The notes: a model not told the origin generated them from the sequence alone. A stretch of DNA of 35,329 nucleotides from Bacteroidota bacterium (GCA_013288685.1 JABDBM010000041.1:1-35329), one strand, 5' to 3'; shown: positions 8,003-16,673, numbered from the stretch's first letter. Made by a program: numbers and translations.

Positions 8003-9595
8003 TTAGGATGAAGGTTGATTGTATTTGTCGATGATTTTTATAAATTCAATTTCTATTTTGGTAGTATTGTTCTCACGGAGGATTTTTTTCGTCCATGCTT
8101 CGTCTACGATAGGCTTGCCGGCATTGATTTCGGTGATCCAATTCCTGATATATTCATCGGGTGGTTTTCGCAGGATCGCAGCCTGGTTGACCGGCCAGAT
8201 AAAATAATCAGGAGGAGCCAGTTTTTTTAGTGCAGCCCGGACAACGATCTGGTTTAGCAGCGGAATGAGGCTGATTAAATACCAACTGGTCGATTGAAAC
8301 AACCTTTTGCCGATCACGACGCTTTGCAAAATCGAAGATGCACCATCGCTGAAAGAGAAACGTCCAGGCACAAAGCACCAGAAGAAAAATACCTTCGACC
8401 GGATCATTTGGGTCTTTTCTTCCAATAGTTCGGTGAATTCCTTAAGGAATTTAAAAATTTCATGCTGCAGGTGCCGGTTACCCGGAAACTCTACCGAAAC
8501 AATATGCAGGTTATATGAATTAGCATTAAAATTCCGGACCAAATCGCTATAGAGTTGTTTTTCGCTTAGTTCCATGAGTACTCTTTTTTCTTCAGGATCA
8601 ATGATATACAATAGCCGAAGCTCTCTTAGGAAATCTTCAATCGTTGTTGTGTAGTCCACTTTGAGTTTGACCGAGCGTCCGCCAGGTTTTTCAGGATTGC
8701 TTGGATAAAAGTATCCGGTAGTTTTACTGACAATATTTTCATAGATCAGTTTACGCGCTAAACCAGCTGGTGAGTGCATCGCTTTACCGGCGATCAAGTG
8801 ATGATTGACCTGCAGATGCTTACTAACACTGTACTGGTCAAAAGCCTTGTAATTTCTGGAAAATATGGTACGGTCGCATGTGTATGCTTTGCTATAAGGC
8901 TCACCTACGTATGCTTCATTTGTTTCCGGCTCATCCTCCAGGTGCAGTCTCGCAGCGTTCTCCCATTTGGTTGCCATCTGGCTATTATCCACCGGCCAAT
9001 ATTCTTCCAACAGTTCAAGCCGCGAGAGGTAAAGGTCAGCTGAAATCACCCATCCTCCGAGACTGGAGAATTTGTCGAAGGTTTTGGAAACAACTCCGAT
9101 GCAGCGACCAGTCCTGGTGTTGATGACCGGCGAACCGCTAAAGCCTGGCTTGATCTGGCCATCTTTAAGCTTATGAGATGGGAATTTGTATTTTCCAGCT
9201 TCACCAGGGATGATTGGTCCAACATAATTTCCGTCAAAGCTTTCCAGTTGCAGGTATTCCAACGCAGGAAACCCAAAACCCAATAAAGCACAGCCTTGTT
9301 TTAAAACATCTGTCTTCCGGTTTAAAATGACAAAGGAATTGGCGGTAAAAGTCGCTGTTTGAAGGATACAATAGTCTTCGAAGGTATCTCGTTTTAGCGC
9401 CAGTATTTGCACTTCTACGGGAGCGGACATGCCATAAGGCGTTATTTCTATCCAATCTTTCTCTTTTTTATCATCAGGCACCACATGCGCACAGGTGATT
9501 GCCAAGCACGGTGATACAAAAAAAGCAGTCCCTTCCTTGCCATTCTTCACTTTGGCACAGCAATTCTCCAGCAACTGATAATAAGCCTCGACCAT
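8003..9595 (-). CDS. Trypsin-like serine protease with C-terminal STAND-like domain
   Basis: A 530-residue protein without signal peptide. Residues 1-200 form a trypsin-like protease with a complete triad: H37 in TCAHVV, D74 in EDYCIL, and S153 in KPGFSGSP. Before this a GTAFFVSP strand matches the family start. After a linker, residues 238-510 begin TCDRTIFSRNYKAFDQY and continue NHHLIAGKAMHSPAGLARKL, reminiscent of STAND NTPases but without a Walker A lysine motif (GxxxxGK). This fits the 'inactive STAND' modules described in bacterial conflict systems. Such modules are thought to sense a threat and release the protease. It starts 5 bases after the Trypco1 gene. A cytoplasmic place of action is inferred from the lack of an export signal. 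Confidence 0.85.
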   Translation of the reverse strand: MVEAYYQLLENCCAKVKNGKEGTAFFVSPCLAITCAHVVPDDKKEKDWIEITPYGMSAPVEVQILALKRDTFEDYCILQTATFTANSFVILNRKTDVLKQGCALLGFGFPALEYLQLESFDGNYVGPIIPGEAGKYKFPSHKLKDGQIKPGFSGSPVINTRTGRCIGVVSKTFDKFSSLGGWVISADLYLSRLELLEEYWPVDNSQMATKWENAARLHLEDEPETNEAYVGEPYSKAYTCDRTIFSRNYKAFDQYSVSKHLQVNHHLIAGKAMHSPAGLARKLIYENIVSKTTGYFYPSNPEKPGGRSVKLKVDYTTTIEDFLRELRLLYIIDPEEKRVLMELSEKQLYSDLVRNFNANSYNLHIVSVEFPGNRHLQHEIFKFLKEFTELLEEKTQMIRSKVFFFWCFVPGRFSFSDGASSILQSVVIGKRLFQSTSWYLISLIPLLNQIVVRAALKKLAPPDYFIWPVNQAAILRKPPDEYIRNWITEINAGKPIVDEAWTKKILRENNTTKIEIEFIKIIDKYNQPSS

Positions 9596-9600
9596 TTAGT

Positions 9601-9915
9601 TTATTCTTTTTTACTCCATTCAAGTGTGATCTTTAAATTCGCTTTCCCCTCCCCGTTGCACAACAACGCCAGTAGCTTTCCTGCTTTAAGCGTAACTTCC
9701 ACCCCAAACTCTACAGAGAATTTATCTGGGCTGATCGCTTTAAGGGCGGTGGCAAACGTATCGCTCAGTGCCGTAATGGATTCAACCAAATCTTTTGATT
9801 TAAGGTCGCCAAAGCCGGCCACGTCCTCTTGCCCCCCGGAGCTACTAGCTTCAATCATAAATTCGTGGCCGCTTTCGGTCTTTAATACTAATATTTCTGT
9901 TTCTCTTTCACGCAT
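9601..9915 (-). CDS. Trypco1-type (trypsin-co-occurring domain, CU044_2847-like) small protein
   Basis: A 104-residue protein with the pattern of trypsin-co-occurring domain 1. It has an N-terminal strand pair (TEILVLKTESGHEFMIEA), a helix with aromatic and Ser/Thr residues (LVESITALSDTFATALKAIS), then the strand FSVEFGVEVTLKAG and a final strand ANLKITLEW. The closing 'KITLEW' is characteristic of the family. These proteins are encoded next to trypsin-like proteases and NTPases, as here, and are presumed adaptors or regulators. It is the first gene of the operon, and 5 bases separate its stop from the protease start. No clear Shine-Dalgarno is visible upstream. Confidence 0.8.
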   Translation of the reverse strand: MRERETEILVLKTESGHEFMIEASSSGGQEDVAGFGDLKSKDLVESITALSDTFATALKAISPDKFSVEFGVEVTLKAGKLLALLCNGEGKANLKITLEWSKKE

Positions 9916-10659
9916 TGGTAATTAAGTTTAGTATTTATAAGGCAATAAATTAATTATAAATCAAGGCAGAACACACCCACACTAAATTATGGAATTAAAA
10001 ACAGTTTGGAGATAAGGTTTTCACCTATCAAGAGTAAGTGTGAATTGCAAGCAATTTACTGAATTCTTTTTCAAAATAGAAGCTGTCCTTTTACAACTAT
10101 CGTAAAAACACTGTTTTTTTAAATAACATACTTCTTATATTTAGGAAAAGTTATTAGTCACTTCTTGATTTTCTATAATATGCTGGCTAGTAATATTTTA
10201 TTAAAATGAACAGAATTGTTGGTGCTTAAATTTACTTAACATTCGATTTGATTTCATTAGTTTTACAGGAATATATTCTCACTGAGCCAGTAGGAGAAGC
10301 TTTTCTACCCCATTTTTAGCTGACTTGAAGTTATTAGCGGCTTGTTAATGAATATAAATAACTGGCTATTAAATTTATATATTAAAGTGATAACTTTTAT
10401 ATCAAGGATTTTAGTTAAGATAATATTTGGCACAGCGTTGTATCGGACTTCTTTTCTAGCAAAAAAAGCAAAAGAAACGTGATTTCATTGAATTTTGTAG
10501 CCTTGAGTAGCAGAATCTCTAACTTTTTTCTCAGAGATTTGAAACGGTTAGTGAATTTTAAAAGTTTGAAACCTCAAATTTTTCCGGCCTAATATTCAAT
10601 AGGTTATAAGCCAGTTTCTAATACTCTCTTTTTCTGGGCATAAATTTCTGCGTTTTTCA
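9916..10659. other. Gene-free AT-rich stretch upstream of the conflict-type operon
   Basis: About 740 bases with no supported gene on either strand and a markedly higher A+T content than the flanks. It contains many in-frame stops and runs of T. The only symmetry noted is a weak inverted repeat AATCTCT (10514-10520) / AGAGATT (10533-10539). The operon promoter must lie near its left end, but I cannot place it convincingly. No tRNA, transposase remnant or att-like repeat was recognised. Confidence 0.5.
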
Positions 10660-10676
10660 CTTAACATAATGTTAAG
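10660..10676. repeat. 17-bp palindrome at the 3' end of the AraC gene
   Basis: CTTAACATAATGTTAAG is a perfect inverted repeat around a single central A and overlaps the stop codon (10672-10674) of the minus-strand AraC gene. It could be a weak terminator stem for that gene (no T-run follows directly) or a protein binding site at the edge of the gene-free stretch. Confidence 0.4.
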
Positions 10677-11475
10677 CTTTAATAATTCCCGACGCATTAT
10701 GCCCGAATTTTTCCTTGTAGGCAGTTGAAAAATGAGAAAAATTCTCGAAACCTACCCTGTAATAAATATCAACAGGCCTTTGTCCAATCTCAATCAAAAG
10801 CTTAGCTTCCGCCAAACGTCGATCCTTTAGCCATCTTTCTGGAGTATTATCGAAAATATTCCGGAAATCTCTTTTAAAAGTAGAAAGGCTTCTGCCTGTG
10901 AGCCGTGCAAATTCAGACATGGGGATGTTGTAAACAAAATGCTGGTTTATAAACTTTTCCAAATCAATTTTAAAAGGTTCGCTTAAATCAAATATCATCT
11001 CTTCAAGCCGCTGGTCATATCCTAGCAACAGGGCAATAGCTTCGGTAGTTTTTAACGAGGCAAGAGTTGGGTTTAATTTTTCCGGTTGATTAAAGTAGGG
11101 TAGCAAGGATTGGAAATAGGCCCTTATAAATTTTGATTTGCTTACATCAACTAAAGATCCGCCTGCATACCTGTGTTTCAATTCAATCTTATTTTGAGTA
11201 GCGTACTTTTTTAAAACCTCCAGTGTCAGAAAAATGTTCACGCTTTTACAGGGTTGACCGTTTTCATCCGGAAGTTTTAAAGCCTTTACCAGCTCGTTTT
11301 TACGTATCAGTATAATCGATCCTGCGTTTGCAACGTATTTGCTATGGGCAAACTGCAATTCAAGCGTTCCGCTTTCCAGGTAAAGCAAGGTCAGCTCAGG
11401 AACTATTTGCTCGTCAGCATAAGCTCTTAACCTTTCGCAACTGAATAATATATTTTCTGATGACTCCCGGCTCAT
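10672..11475 (-). CDS. AraC-family transcriptional regulator
   Basis: A 267-residue regulator. The N-terminal half is a cupin-like sensing domain (ELTLLYLESGTLELQF, then a GSIILIRKNELVKA strand). The C-terminal half is an AraC double helix-turn-helix: MSEFARLTGRSLSTFKRDFR in the first, then RPVDIYYRVGFENFSHFSTA and a final YKEKFGHNASG. It is a clear paralogue of the regulator at 15529, sharing the D-x-SEP-x-KIDLE linker before the HTH. I prefer ATG 11475; the frame extends to a TTG at 11529 but that part overlaps a terminator. It probably controls the adjacent SDR and aldehyde dehydrogenase genes. The inducer is unknown. Confidence 0.85.
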   Translation of the reverse strand: MSRESSENILFSCERLRAYADEQIVPELTLLYLESGTLELQFAHSKYVANAGSIILIRKNELVKALKLPDENGQPCKSVNIFLTLEVLKKYATQNKIELKHRYAGGSLVDVSKSKFIRAYFQSLLPYFNQPEKLNPTLASLKTTEAIALLLGYDQRLEEMIFDLSEPFKIDLEKFINQHFVYNIPMSEFARLTGRSLSTFKRDFRNIFDNTPERWLKDRRLAEAKLLIEIGQRPVDIYYRVGFENFSHFSTAYKEKFGHNASGIIKA

Positions 11476-11507
11476 AAAAATTTTAGACCTTAAGTTACAT
11501 TTTGATT

Positions 11508-11550
11508 TGCAAAAATCCCGCACTAACAATTTTTTTTTTGTGCGGGATTT
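11508..11550 (-). terminator. Rho-independent terminator after the minus-strand SDR gene
   Basis: An 11-bp perfect stem, AAATCCCGCAC (11513-11523) with GTGCGGGATTT (11540-11550), 16-base loop rich in T (A on the transcript). On the minus strand the stem is followed by further T residues. It sits between the SDR stop (11572) and the AraC start (11475), so the two genes are transcribed separately despite sharing a strand. Confidence 0.75.
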
Positions 11551-11571
11551 CTGCTGATGCCTGATTTTGCT

Positions 11572-12318
11572 TTATTGTGCATTGTAGCCCCCATCAACGA
11601 AAAGCGTTGTTCCTGTCATAAAAGGACAATCGTCTGAAGCCAGAAACACGATACCATTAGCGATATCTCCTGGTGTCCCCATGCGTTTCATAGGGTGAAT
11701 AGCAGCAATGCTTTCTTCACTATAAGCGCCGGTATCAATAGAAGCCTGGATGATATTGGTTTTGATTGCTCCCGGCGCAATTGCATTGATACGGATACCC
11801 ATTGTGGCATAATCGATAGCAGCACCTTTGGTTAGGCCCACCACTGCATGTTTGGAGGCGCAATATTGCGCAGTATAAAGTAAGCCGTTGTGCCCCGCTA
11901 TGGAAGCCAGGTTAACGATGGCGCCACCACCGGTTTTTAGCATTTCTTTGATGGCGTATTTCATACCGTAGAAAACACCCATTACGTTGGTATCAAGCAT
12001 TTGCCTCAGGTCTTCGGTAGTCGCGTCTGCCATCAGGACGCTGCCAAGGGCCACACCGGCATTATTGACCAGTGCATCCAGCTTTCCATATTTGGCAACT
12101 GCTTTTTCCACTACTGTTTTTACTGCTTCCTCGTCCGTTACATCCAGCTCAAGAAAGGTGTTTTCTACGCCCTTAGCGCTCAATTCTTTTGAAAATTCTT
12201 CACCCCTTGCCTGGTTGCGGCTGGTGAACACAACGTTGTAGCCTTTATGGCCGAAGGCAAAGGCGGTTGCTTTGCCGATACCGGTTGTTGCACCGGTAAT
12301 TAGAACTGTTTTTTTCAT
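11572..12318 (-). CDS. SDR-family NAD(P)-dependent oxidoreductase
   Basis: A 248-residue classical short-chain dehydrogenase/reductase. It has the cofactor motif TGATTGIG near the N-terminus, NNAG in the middle, the catalytic Ser in NLASIAGHNG, the catalytic YCASK, and the C-terminal FVDGGYNAQ typical of Rossmann SDRs with a GG end. It is most like glucose dehydrogenase or 3-oxoacyl reductase types, but the substrate cannot be told. The ATG at 12318 gives MKKTVLITGA, the normal start; a TTG-started extension to 12348 is less likely. It is divergent from the frameshifted SDR at 12604 across 285 bases, and its downstream terminator isolates it from the AraC gene. Confidence 0.9.
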   Translation of the reverse strand: MKKTVLITGATTGIGKATAFAFGHKGYNVVFTSRNQARGEEFSKELSAKGVENTFLELDVTDEEAVKTVVEKAVAKYGKLDALVNNAGVALGSVLMADATTEDLRQMLDTNVMGVFYGMKYAIKEMLKTGGGAIVNLASIAGHNGLLYTAQYCASKHAVVGLTKGAAIDYATMGIRINAIAPGAIKTNIIQASIDTGAYSEESIAAIHPMKRMGTPGDIANGIVFLASDDCPFMTGTTLFVDGGYNAQ

Positions 12319-12603
12319 GGTTTTTCTTTTTAATTTTTGATAAAGCAAATTTCATCAGCAAAAACAGATCGTATTTTGGCCAGCGGTTCAAAAATATTTG
12401 GTCAGCAGTTCAATATTACCATCAAGTTTTTTATAAAGGTGGAATTGCCGACATGTATTTTCCTATCATCTTCTGGTTTATCAGCACTGGAAGCCAACCA
12501 TTGAATTTCTCTTTGAGCTGTATAACAAAACTAATTGAGCTTTTCAGCAAAGCTGGCGGTCTGTAATGCCAGTAAATTTGTTGAACAATTAATAAACAGA
12601 AAA

Positions 12604-13486
12604 ATGAAAAAAAGTATGGTTTATCACAGGAAGTTCCAGGGGACTGGGACGGAAAATAACAGAAGTCGCATTGGCTAACGGAGACCTTGTTGCCGCAACA
12701 GCCTTAGGAAAGAACGAATTAAATGATATCGCAGAGAAGTATAAGGACCAGGTACTCCTCATCGAACTGAATGTAACGAACAAGAACCAAATCGAAAATG
12801 CCATCGAAGAAACAGTTAAACATTTCGGGCGAATTGATGTGCTGGTCAATAACGCGGGGTTCGGAATCACCGGCGCTGCTGAGGCCTACACCGACGGGGA
12901 AGTCAAAAGTCAATTGGACGTTAATTTGTATGGTGCCATTGAAATTACCCGCCTCGTTATACCCATCATGAGGAAACAGGGGGACGGCCGGATCCTGCAG
13001 ATCAGTTCTGTCGGCGGTCGTTTCGGAAACCCTGGATTGTCTATTTATCATGCTGCAAAATTCGGTCTGACCGGTTTCAGCGAATCCGTTGGAAAAGAAG
13101 TAGCACCGATGGGTATAAAAGTGACTTCTGTTGAACCAGGCAGTATGCGCACCGACTGGGGAGGAGCGTCCATGGGATTTGCCAAACACGTAGAAGGCTA
13201 CAGCGATACCGTAGATAAAATGATCAGCCTCAGAAAAGAAGGGAACTATATTCCTTCCGGAGATCCTGCAAAAGCGGCCCAGGCCATTTATGACCTGGCG
13301 CGGCATCCTGCACCACCGGTTCACCTGATCCTGGGTAGCGACGCCGCCGGAATTATCGAAACTGTGAGTAAAAGCCGCGAGGAAGAATTTAAAAAATGGC
13401 TGCCTGTGAGCCTGTCCATCGACCATGACGATACCATTGGCAAAGAAAGCACCTCCGGTCATCCGGTTAAGGAATTCAAAGCCTGA
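12604..13486 (+). CDS. SDR-family oxidoreductase with a frameshift at codon 3-4
   Basis: The intact frame from about 12615 to 13486 encodes a classical SDR: NNAGFG, the catalytic region SSVGGRFGNPGLSIYHAAKFG, and the C-terminal region of the subgroup that uses long C-termini (about 290 residues in full). The natural start ATG at 12604 is in another frame. Seven A residues follow it (12607-12613); with six, the protein would begin MKKVWFITGSSRGLGRKITE, which restores the dinucleotide-binding motif TGSSRGLG exactly. As read, the first in-frame start candidate is TTG at 12671, inside the motif-deleted region, leaving 271 residues without the cofactor loop. So the gene is either inactive, rescued by slippage on the A-run, or mis-sequenced by one base. 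Aldehyde dehydrogenase follows 57 bases downstream. Confidence 0.8.
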
Positions 13487-13543
13487 AGCTTTAAGCAAGA
13501 ACAAACAAATACAGATTTATTCGAACAATTCAATTATACATTT

Positions 13544-14962
13544 ATGAAAACTTTTAATACAGCGTTTATCAACGGTGAACTGGTTACCCCGCACGGGACT
13601 ACGGTTGTCGACTTGATAAACCCTACCAACAACGAAGTAATTGGCAACGTTACCATGTGTGACGAGGCTGATACGCGCAACGCGATCGCCGCCGCCAATA
13701 AAGCGATCAAAACCTGGTCGCAAACTACCAAAGAGGAACGCCTTGGTTATTTACAACGCCTTTATGATGCACTGGCCACCCGAATGGACAGACTAATTGC
13801 GGCCACCACAGAAGAATACGGCGCCCCGGAAGCGCGGTCAAAAGGATCCAACGAATTGGCCTTAAATATTTTCCAGCACGTGATTTCGGTCGTAAAGGAT
13901 TATGAACTTGAAAAAACGCTTGGCTACTCCAGGGTTGTATTCGAGCCGGTCGGCGTAGTTGGAATTTTTACTCCCTGGAATTCCAGTGCAGGTTCGATCC
14001 ATATCAAAATGGCTCCGGCACTTGCTGCGGGTTGTACGGTGGTGATCAAACCGAGTGAGATGAGCGCCATGCAAACTGAGGTGCTCGTAGAAAGCTATCT
14101 CGAAGCAGGCCTTCCTCCAGGGGTAATTAACGTGGTCTGCGGCCTCGGCGAGGTGGTCGGTAAGGAAATGTCTATCAGCCCTGATATTCAGCGGTTGTCT
14201 TTTACGGGTTCGACAACAATTGGAAAAATGGTAGCGAAGGATGCCATGGATACCGTAAAGCGTGTGGCATTGGAACTCAGCGGCAAAAATCCAAATATTA
14301 TTTTAGATGATGCCGATTTTGAAAAAGCGATCCCGATGGCGGTTGCAGCCTGCTACATGAATAATGGACAGGCTTGTATTTCAGCTTCCAAGTTGCTGGT
14401 CCCCAAAAACCGTATTGAAGAAGTAAAGAAACTGGCCAAAGCTGCTGTAGAACAAATAAAGGTAGGTGATCCGCGAGACAAGGAAGTTGCTCTTGGGCCG
14501 CTGGCGAGCGTCAAACAATATAACCGGGTACAAGAATATATAAAATCAGGTATAGCCGAAGGGGCAGAACTTGTAATTGGCGGCGAAGGCCACCCGGAGG
14601 GCCTGGAAAAAGGCAACTTCATTAAACCCACTGTTTTTGCCGGCGTTACTCCGGAAATGAGAATATTTAAGGAAGAGATTTTCGGGCCCGTTCTTTCCAT
14701 TGTTACCTATGAAACTGAAGAAGAGGCAATCCAGATGGCCAATGATACGGAATACGGGTTGAATTCTTATGTCAGTTCCGCGAATATGGAACGGGCACAA
14801 CGTGTCGGTGCTCAAATCAATGCCGGCAGGGTACTAATCAATTGTATAGCCCATGACCCGCTTGCGCCATTCGGCGGCTTCAAACAATCAGGTTTTGGGC
14901 GGGAAGGCGGTATCCTGGGGTTTGAAGAGTACCTCGAACCCAAAGCTTACATCACGCATTAA
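13544..14962 (+). CDS. NAD(P)-dependent aldehyde dehydrogenase
   Basis: A 472-residue aldehyde dehydrogenase of usual length. Key residues are N146 (TPWNSS), K169 (VVIKPSE), the cofactor motif FTGSTTIG, E244 in ELSGKNP, and the nucleophile C278 in NNGQACISASK, with the C-terminal APFGGFKQSGFGRE. It oxidises an aldehyde to an acid. The sequence belongs to the broad ALDH group of benzaldehyde/long-chain or generic types, and the substrate is not evident. It lies 57 bases after the frameshifted SDR, so they probably form an alcohol-aldehyde oxidising pair in one transcript. DUF4760 and AraC genes follow on the same strand. Confidence 0.95.
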   Translation: MKTFNTAFINGELVTPHGTTVVDLINPTNNEVIGNVTMCDEADTRNAIAAANKAIKTWSQTTKEERLGYLQRLYDALATRMDRLIAATTEEYGAPEARSKGSNELALNIFQHVISVVKDYELEKTLGYSRVVFEPVGVVGIFTPWNSSAGSIHIKMAPALAAGCTVVIKPSEMSAMQTEVLVESYLEAGLPPGVINVVCGLGEVVGKEMSISPDIQRLSFTGSTTIGKMVAKDAMDTVKRVALELSGKNPNIILDDADFEKAIPMAVAACYMNNGQACISASKLLVPKNRIEEVKKLAKAAVEQIKVGDPRDKEVALGPLASVKQYNRVQEYIKSGIAEGAELVIGGEGHPEGLEKGNFIKPTVFAGVTPEMRIFKEEIFGPVLSIVTYETEEEAIQMANDTEYGLNSYVSSANMERAQRVGAQINAGRVLINCIAHDPLAPFGGFKQSGFGREGGILGFEEYLEPKAYITH

Positions 14963-14991
14963 ATTTCTGATTCTTTAAATCCAACAAGGAT

Positions 14992-15486
14992 ATGAATGCC
15001 CACACAATCACACTTATCGCCAATATCGCAATTGCCATATCGGTTATTATCGGATTAATATTTGGTATCGTCCAGGTAAAGACAGCGGCACGCGACCGCC
15101 GGGAAAGGCTAACGCTGGAGGCGTTGCGCAGTTTCAATACCAGGGAATTTTCCGAGCTTATGAATTATGTGACCTCGCACGATATACCGCCCACCCATGA
15201 AGAATGGCAAAAACTTCCTGCTCACGAAGGGATTATGGTTACCCAGTTTGCACAGGAAATGGAATCGCTCGGTATTCTTGTGGCCGAACGGCTCATAAAT
15301 ATCGACCTCGTGGACAAAACCGTCGGCTCATTGGTTTCAATTACCTGGGATAAGTATAAAACAATGATTCGGGATTCGCGGGAGAAACGCCCCGACCCGT
15401 TTCTTTGTGAGTATTTTCAATGGCTTGCTGAACGGATATGTGCACGAATGCATCATGCGCCCCGCAAACCATTCTATTTAAAATAA
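14992..15486 (+). CDS. DUF4760 single-pass membrane protein
   Basis: A 164-residue protein. Residues 5-27 form one membrane helix (IANIAIAISVIIGLIFGIVQ), followed by a basic segment (RDRRERL) and a helical domain of the DUF4760 type: LEALRSFNTREFSELMNY, then an EEWQKL turn and VTQFAQEMESLGILVAERLI. The rest of the protein would face the cytoplasm. Function is unknown in this family. It lies 29 bases after the aldehyde dehydrogenase and 42 before the AraC gene, so it is probably in that operon. Confidence 0.8.
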   Translation: MNAHTITLIANIAIAISVIIGLIFGIVQVKTAARDRRERLTLEALRSFNTREFSELMNYVTSHDIPPTHEEWQKLPAHEGIMVTQFAQEMESLGILVAERLINIDLVDKTVGSLVSITWDKYKTMIRDSREKRPDPFLCEYFQWLAERICARMHHAPRKPFYLK

Positions 15487-15528
15487 AAATGAAGATTAGT
15501 AACTTCGGATTCCGAATATATTAAACAA

Positions 15529-16317
15529 ATGACGAAAAGACCGCCCATACAATATTCGTGTTACTTCTCAAGGAGCAGCAAAGGTGAGCAGTTCGTTCCG
15601 GAGCACACTTTAGTTTATATTATCTCCGGCTCACTGGTGATGACGGACAACAGCCATACCATAAGCTTCAACGCAGGCGACGTATACTTTTGCAGGCGCA
15701 ACAATCTTGTTAAATATGCAAAATGCCCCCCAGACCGGGGTGAGTATCAATCCATATCCATATACTTTGACCAGCAAACACTTCGAAACATCAGTCTTGA
15801 ATACGGATATAAAGCAACGCAACATGACGTCACGCCTGCTTTTCAACAAGTCTCTTCATCGGAGATTGGTAACTATATGAGATCACTTTTGGCCTATGAA
15901 ACAATTTTGAAGCGTACAGGAACTGATGAATTGCTTTTTGTAAAACAGAAGGAAGCCATTTTGCTTTTGTTGGCACTTGTTCCGTCATTTAAAAGTGTTC
16001 TTTTTGACTTTTCCGAGCCAGGGAAAATAGACCTGGAAGGGTTTATGGAGAAGAATTATCATTATAATGTGCAAATGCAACGATTTGCTTATCTCACGGG
16101 AAGAAGCCTGGCGACATTCAAGAGGGATTTCGAAAAAGTTTTTAATAAGCCTCCAAGCCGCTGGCTGCAACAAAGGAGACTACAGGAAGCATATTATTTG
16201 ATAAAGGAACAGGGGAAAACTCCATCTGATGTGTATTTAGGTTTAGGCTTCGAAGACTTGTCTCATTTTTCATTCGTTTTTAAAAAAAATTATGGTGTTG
16301 CACCTTCAAGGTTGTAG
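15529..16317 (+). CDS. AraC-family transcriptional regulator
   Basis: A 262-residue regulator with a cupin-like N-terminal domain (HTLVYIISGSLVMTD, then FNAGDVYFCRRNNLVKYAKC) and a C-terminal AraC HTH pair (MQRFAYLTGRSLATFKRDFE, then KTPSDVYLGLGFEDLSHFSF). It is a paralogue of the regulator at 10672-11475: both carry the same linker pattern (DFSEPGKIDLE here, DLSEPFKIDLE there). It closes the SDR/ALDH/DUF4760 run and probably senses a related molecule. No Shine-Dalgarno sequence is seen before the ATG. Confidence 0.85.
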   Translation: MTKRPPIQYSCYFSRSSKGEQFVPEHTLVYIISGSLVMTDNSHTISFNAGDVYFCRRNNLVKYAKCPPDRGEYQSISIYFDQQTLRNISLEYGYKATQHDVTPAFQQVSSSEIGNYMRSLLAYETILKRTGTDELLFVKQKEAILLLLALVPSFKSVLFDFSEPGKIDLEGFMEKNYHYNVQMQRFAYLTGRSLATFKRDFEKVFNKPPSRWLQQRRLQEAYYLIKEQGKTPSDVYLGLGFEDLSHFSFVFKKNYGVAPSRL

Positions 16318-16363
16318 ATAGTATACAATCACGCCGGATTTGAATTGCCTGGTTTCCACCAGA

Positions 16364-16558
16364 TCAAGATTCGCTGGTACCCTGCCCGTAAATAGGAGCC
16401 GTATCAATAGATGTTACACAGAGGGAATAAGAAACCCTGATTGCATTAATGGCATCCTTGCGTTCGGTACCGCCCCATATCCAGCCCCCGGCAGCCCACG
16501 CGCCAAAAGTGACTTCAGAAAGCAAGAGGTCTGTATTTGCTAATTTCCGGTATTTCAT
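16364..16558 (-). pseudogene. Aldo/keto reductase remnant (first 64 residues)
   Basis: The frame encodes MKYRKLANTDLLLSEVTFGA, then WAAGGWIWGGTERKDAINAI and SIDTAPIYGQGTSES before a stop. This is the exact N-terminus of an aldo/keto reductase, including the D-T-A-x-x-Y-G motif with the catalytic Asp and Tyr. Full-length members have about 320 residues, so about 80 percent is missing. Downstream (16319-16363) I do not find the rest in any frame. It is divergent from the HxlR gene at 16703. Confidence 0.8.
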
Positions 16559-16673
16559 GTTTGTCTAATTTTAGTTACATTCTTTGTTTACCGCACCTCA
16601 ATGCTCAACTTTGTTAAGTCATTGAACAGCCGCAAAGGAACAAACAATGGTTGAGGCAGCCAACGGCTTAAAC

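Noticed and set aside
10514..10539. Weak inverted repeat in the gene-free block
   Set aside because: Seven-base arms with a 12-base spacer in AT-rich DNA are expected by chance.
12719..13504. Long open frame (261 codons) on the minus strand opposite the frameshifted SDR
   Set aside because: It lies fully antisense to a clear SDR and has no family-like features; it is a coding shadow.
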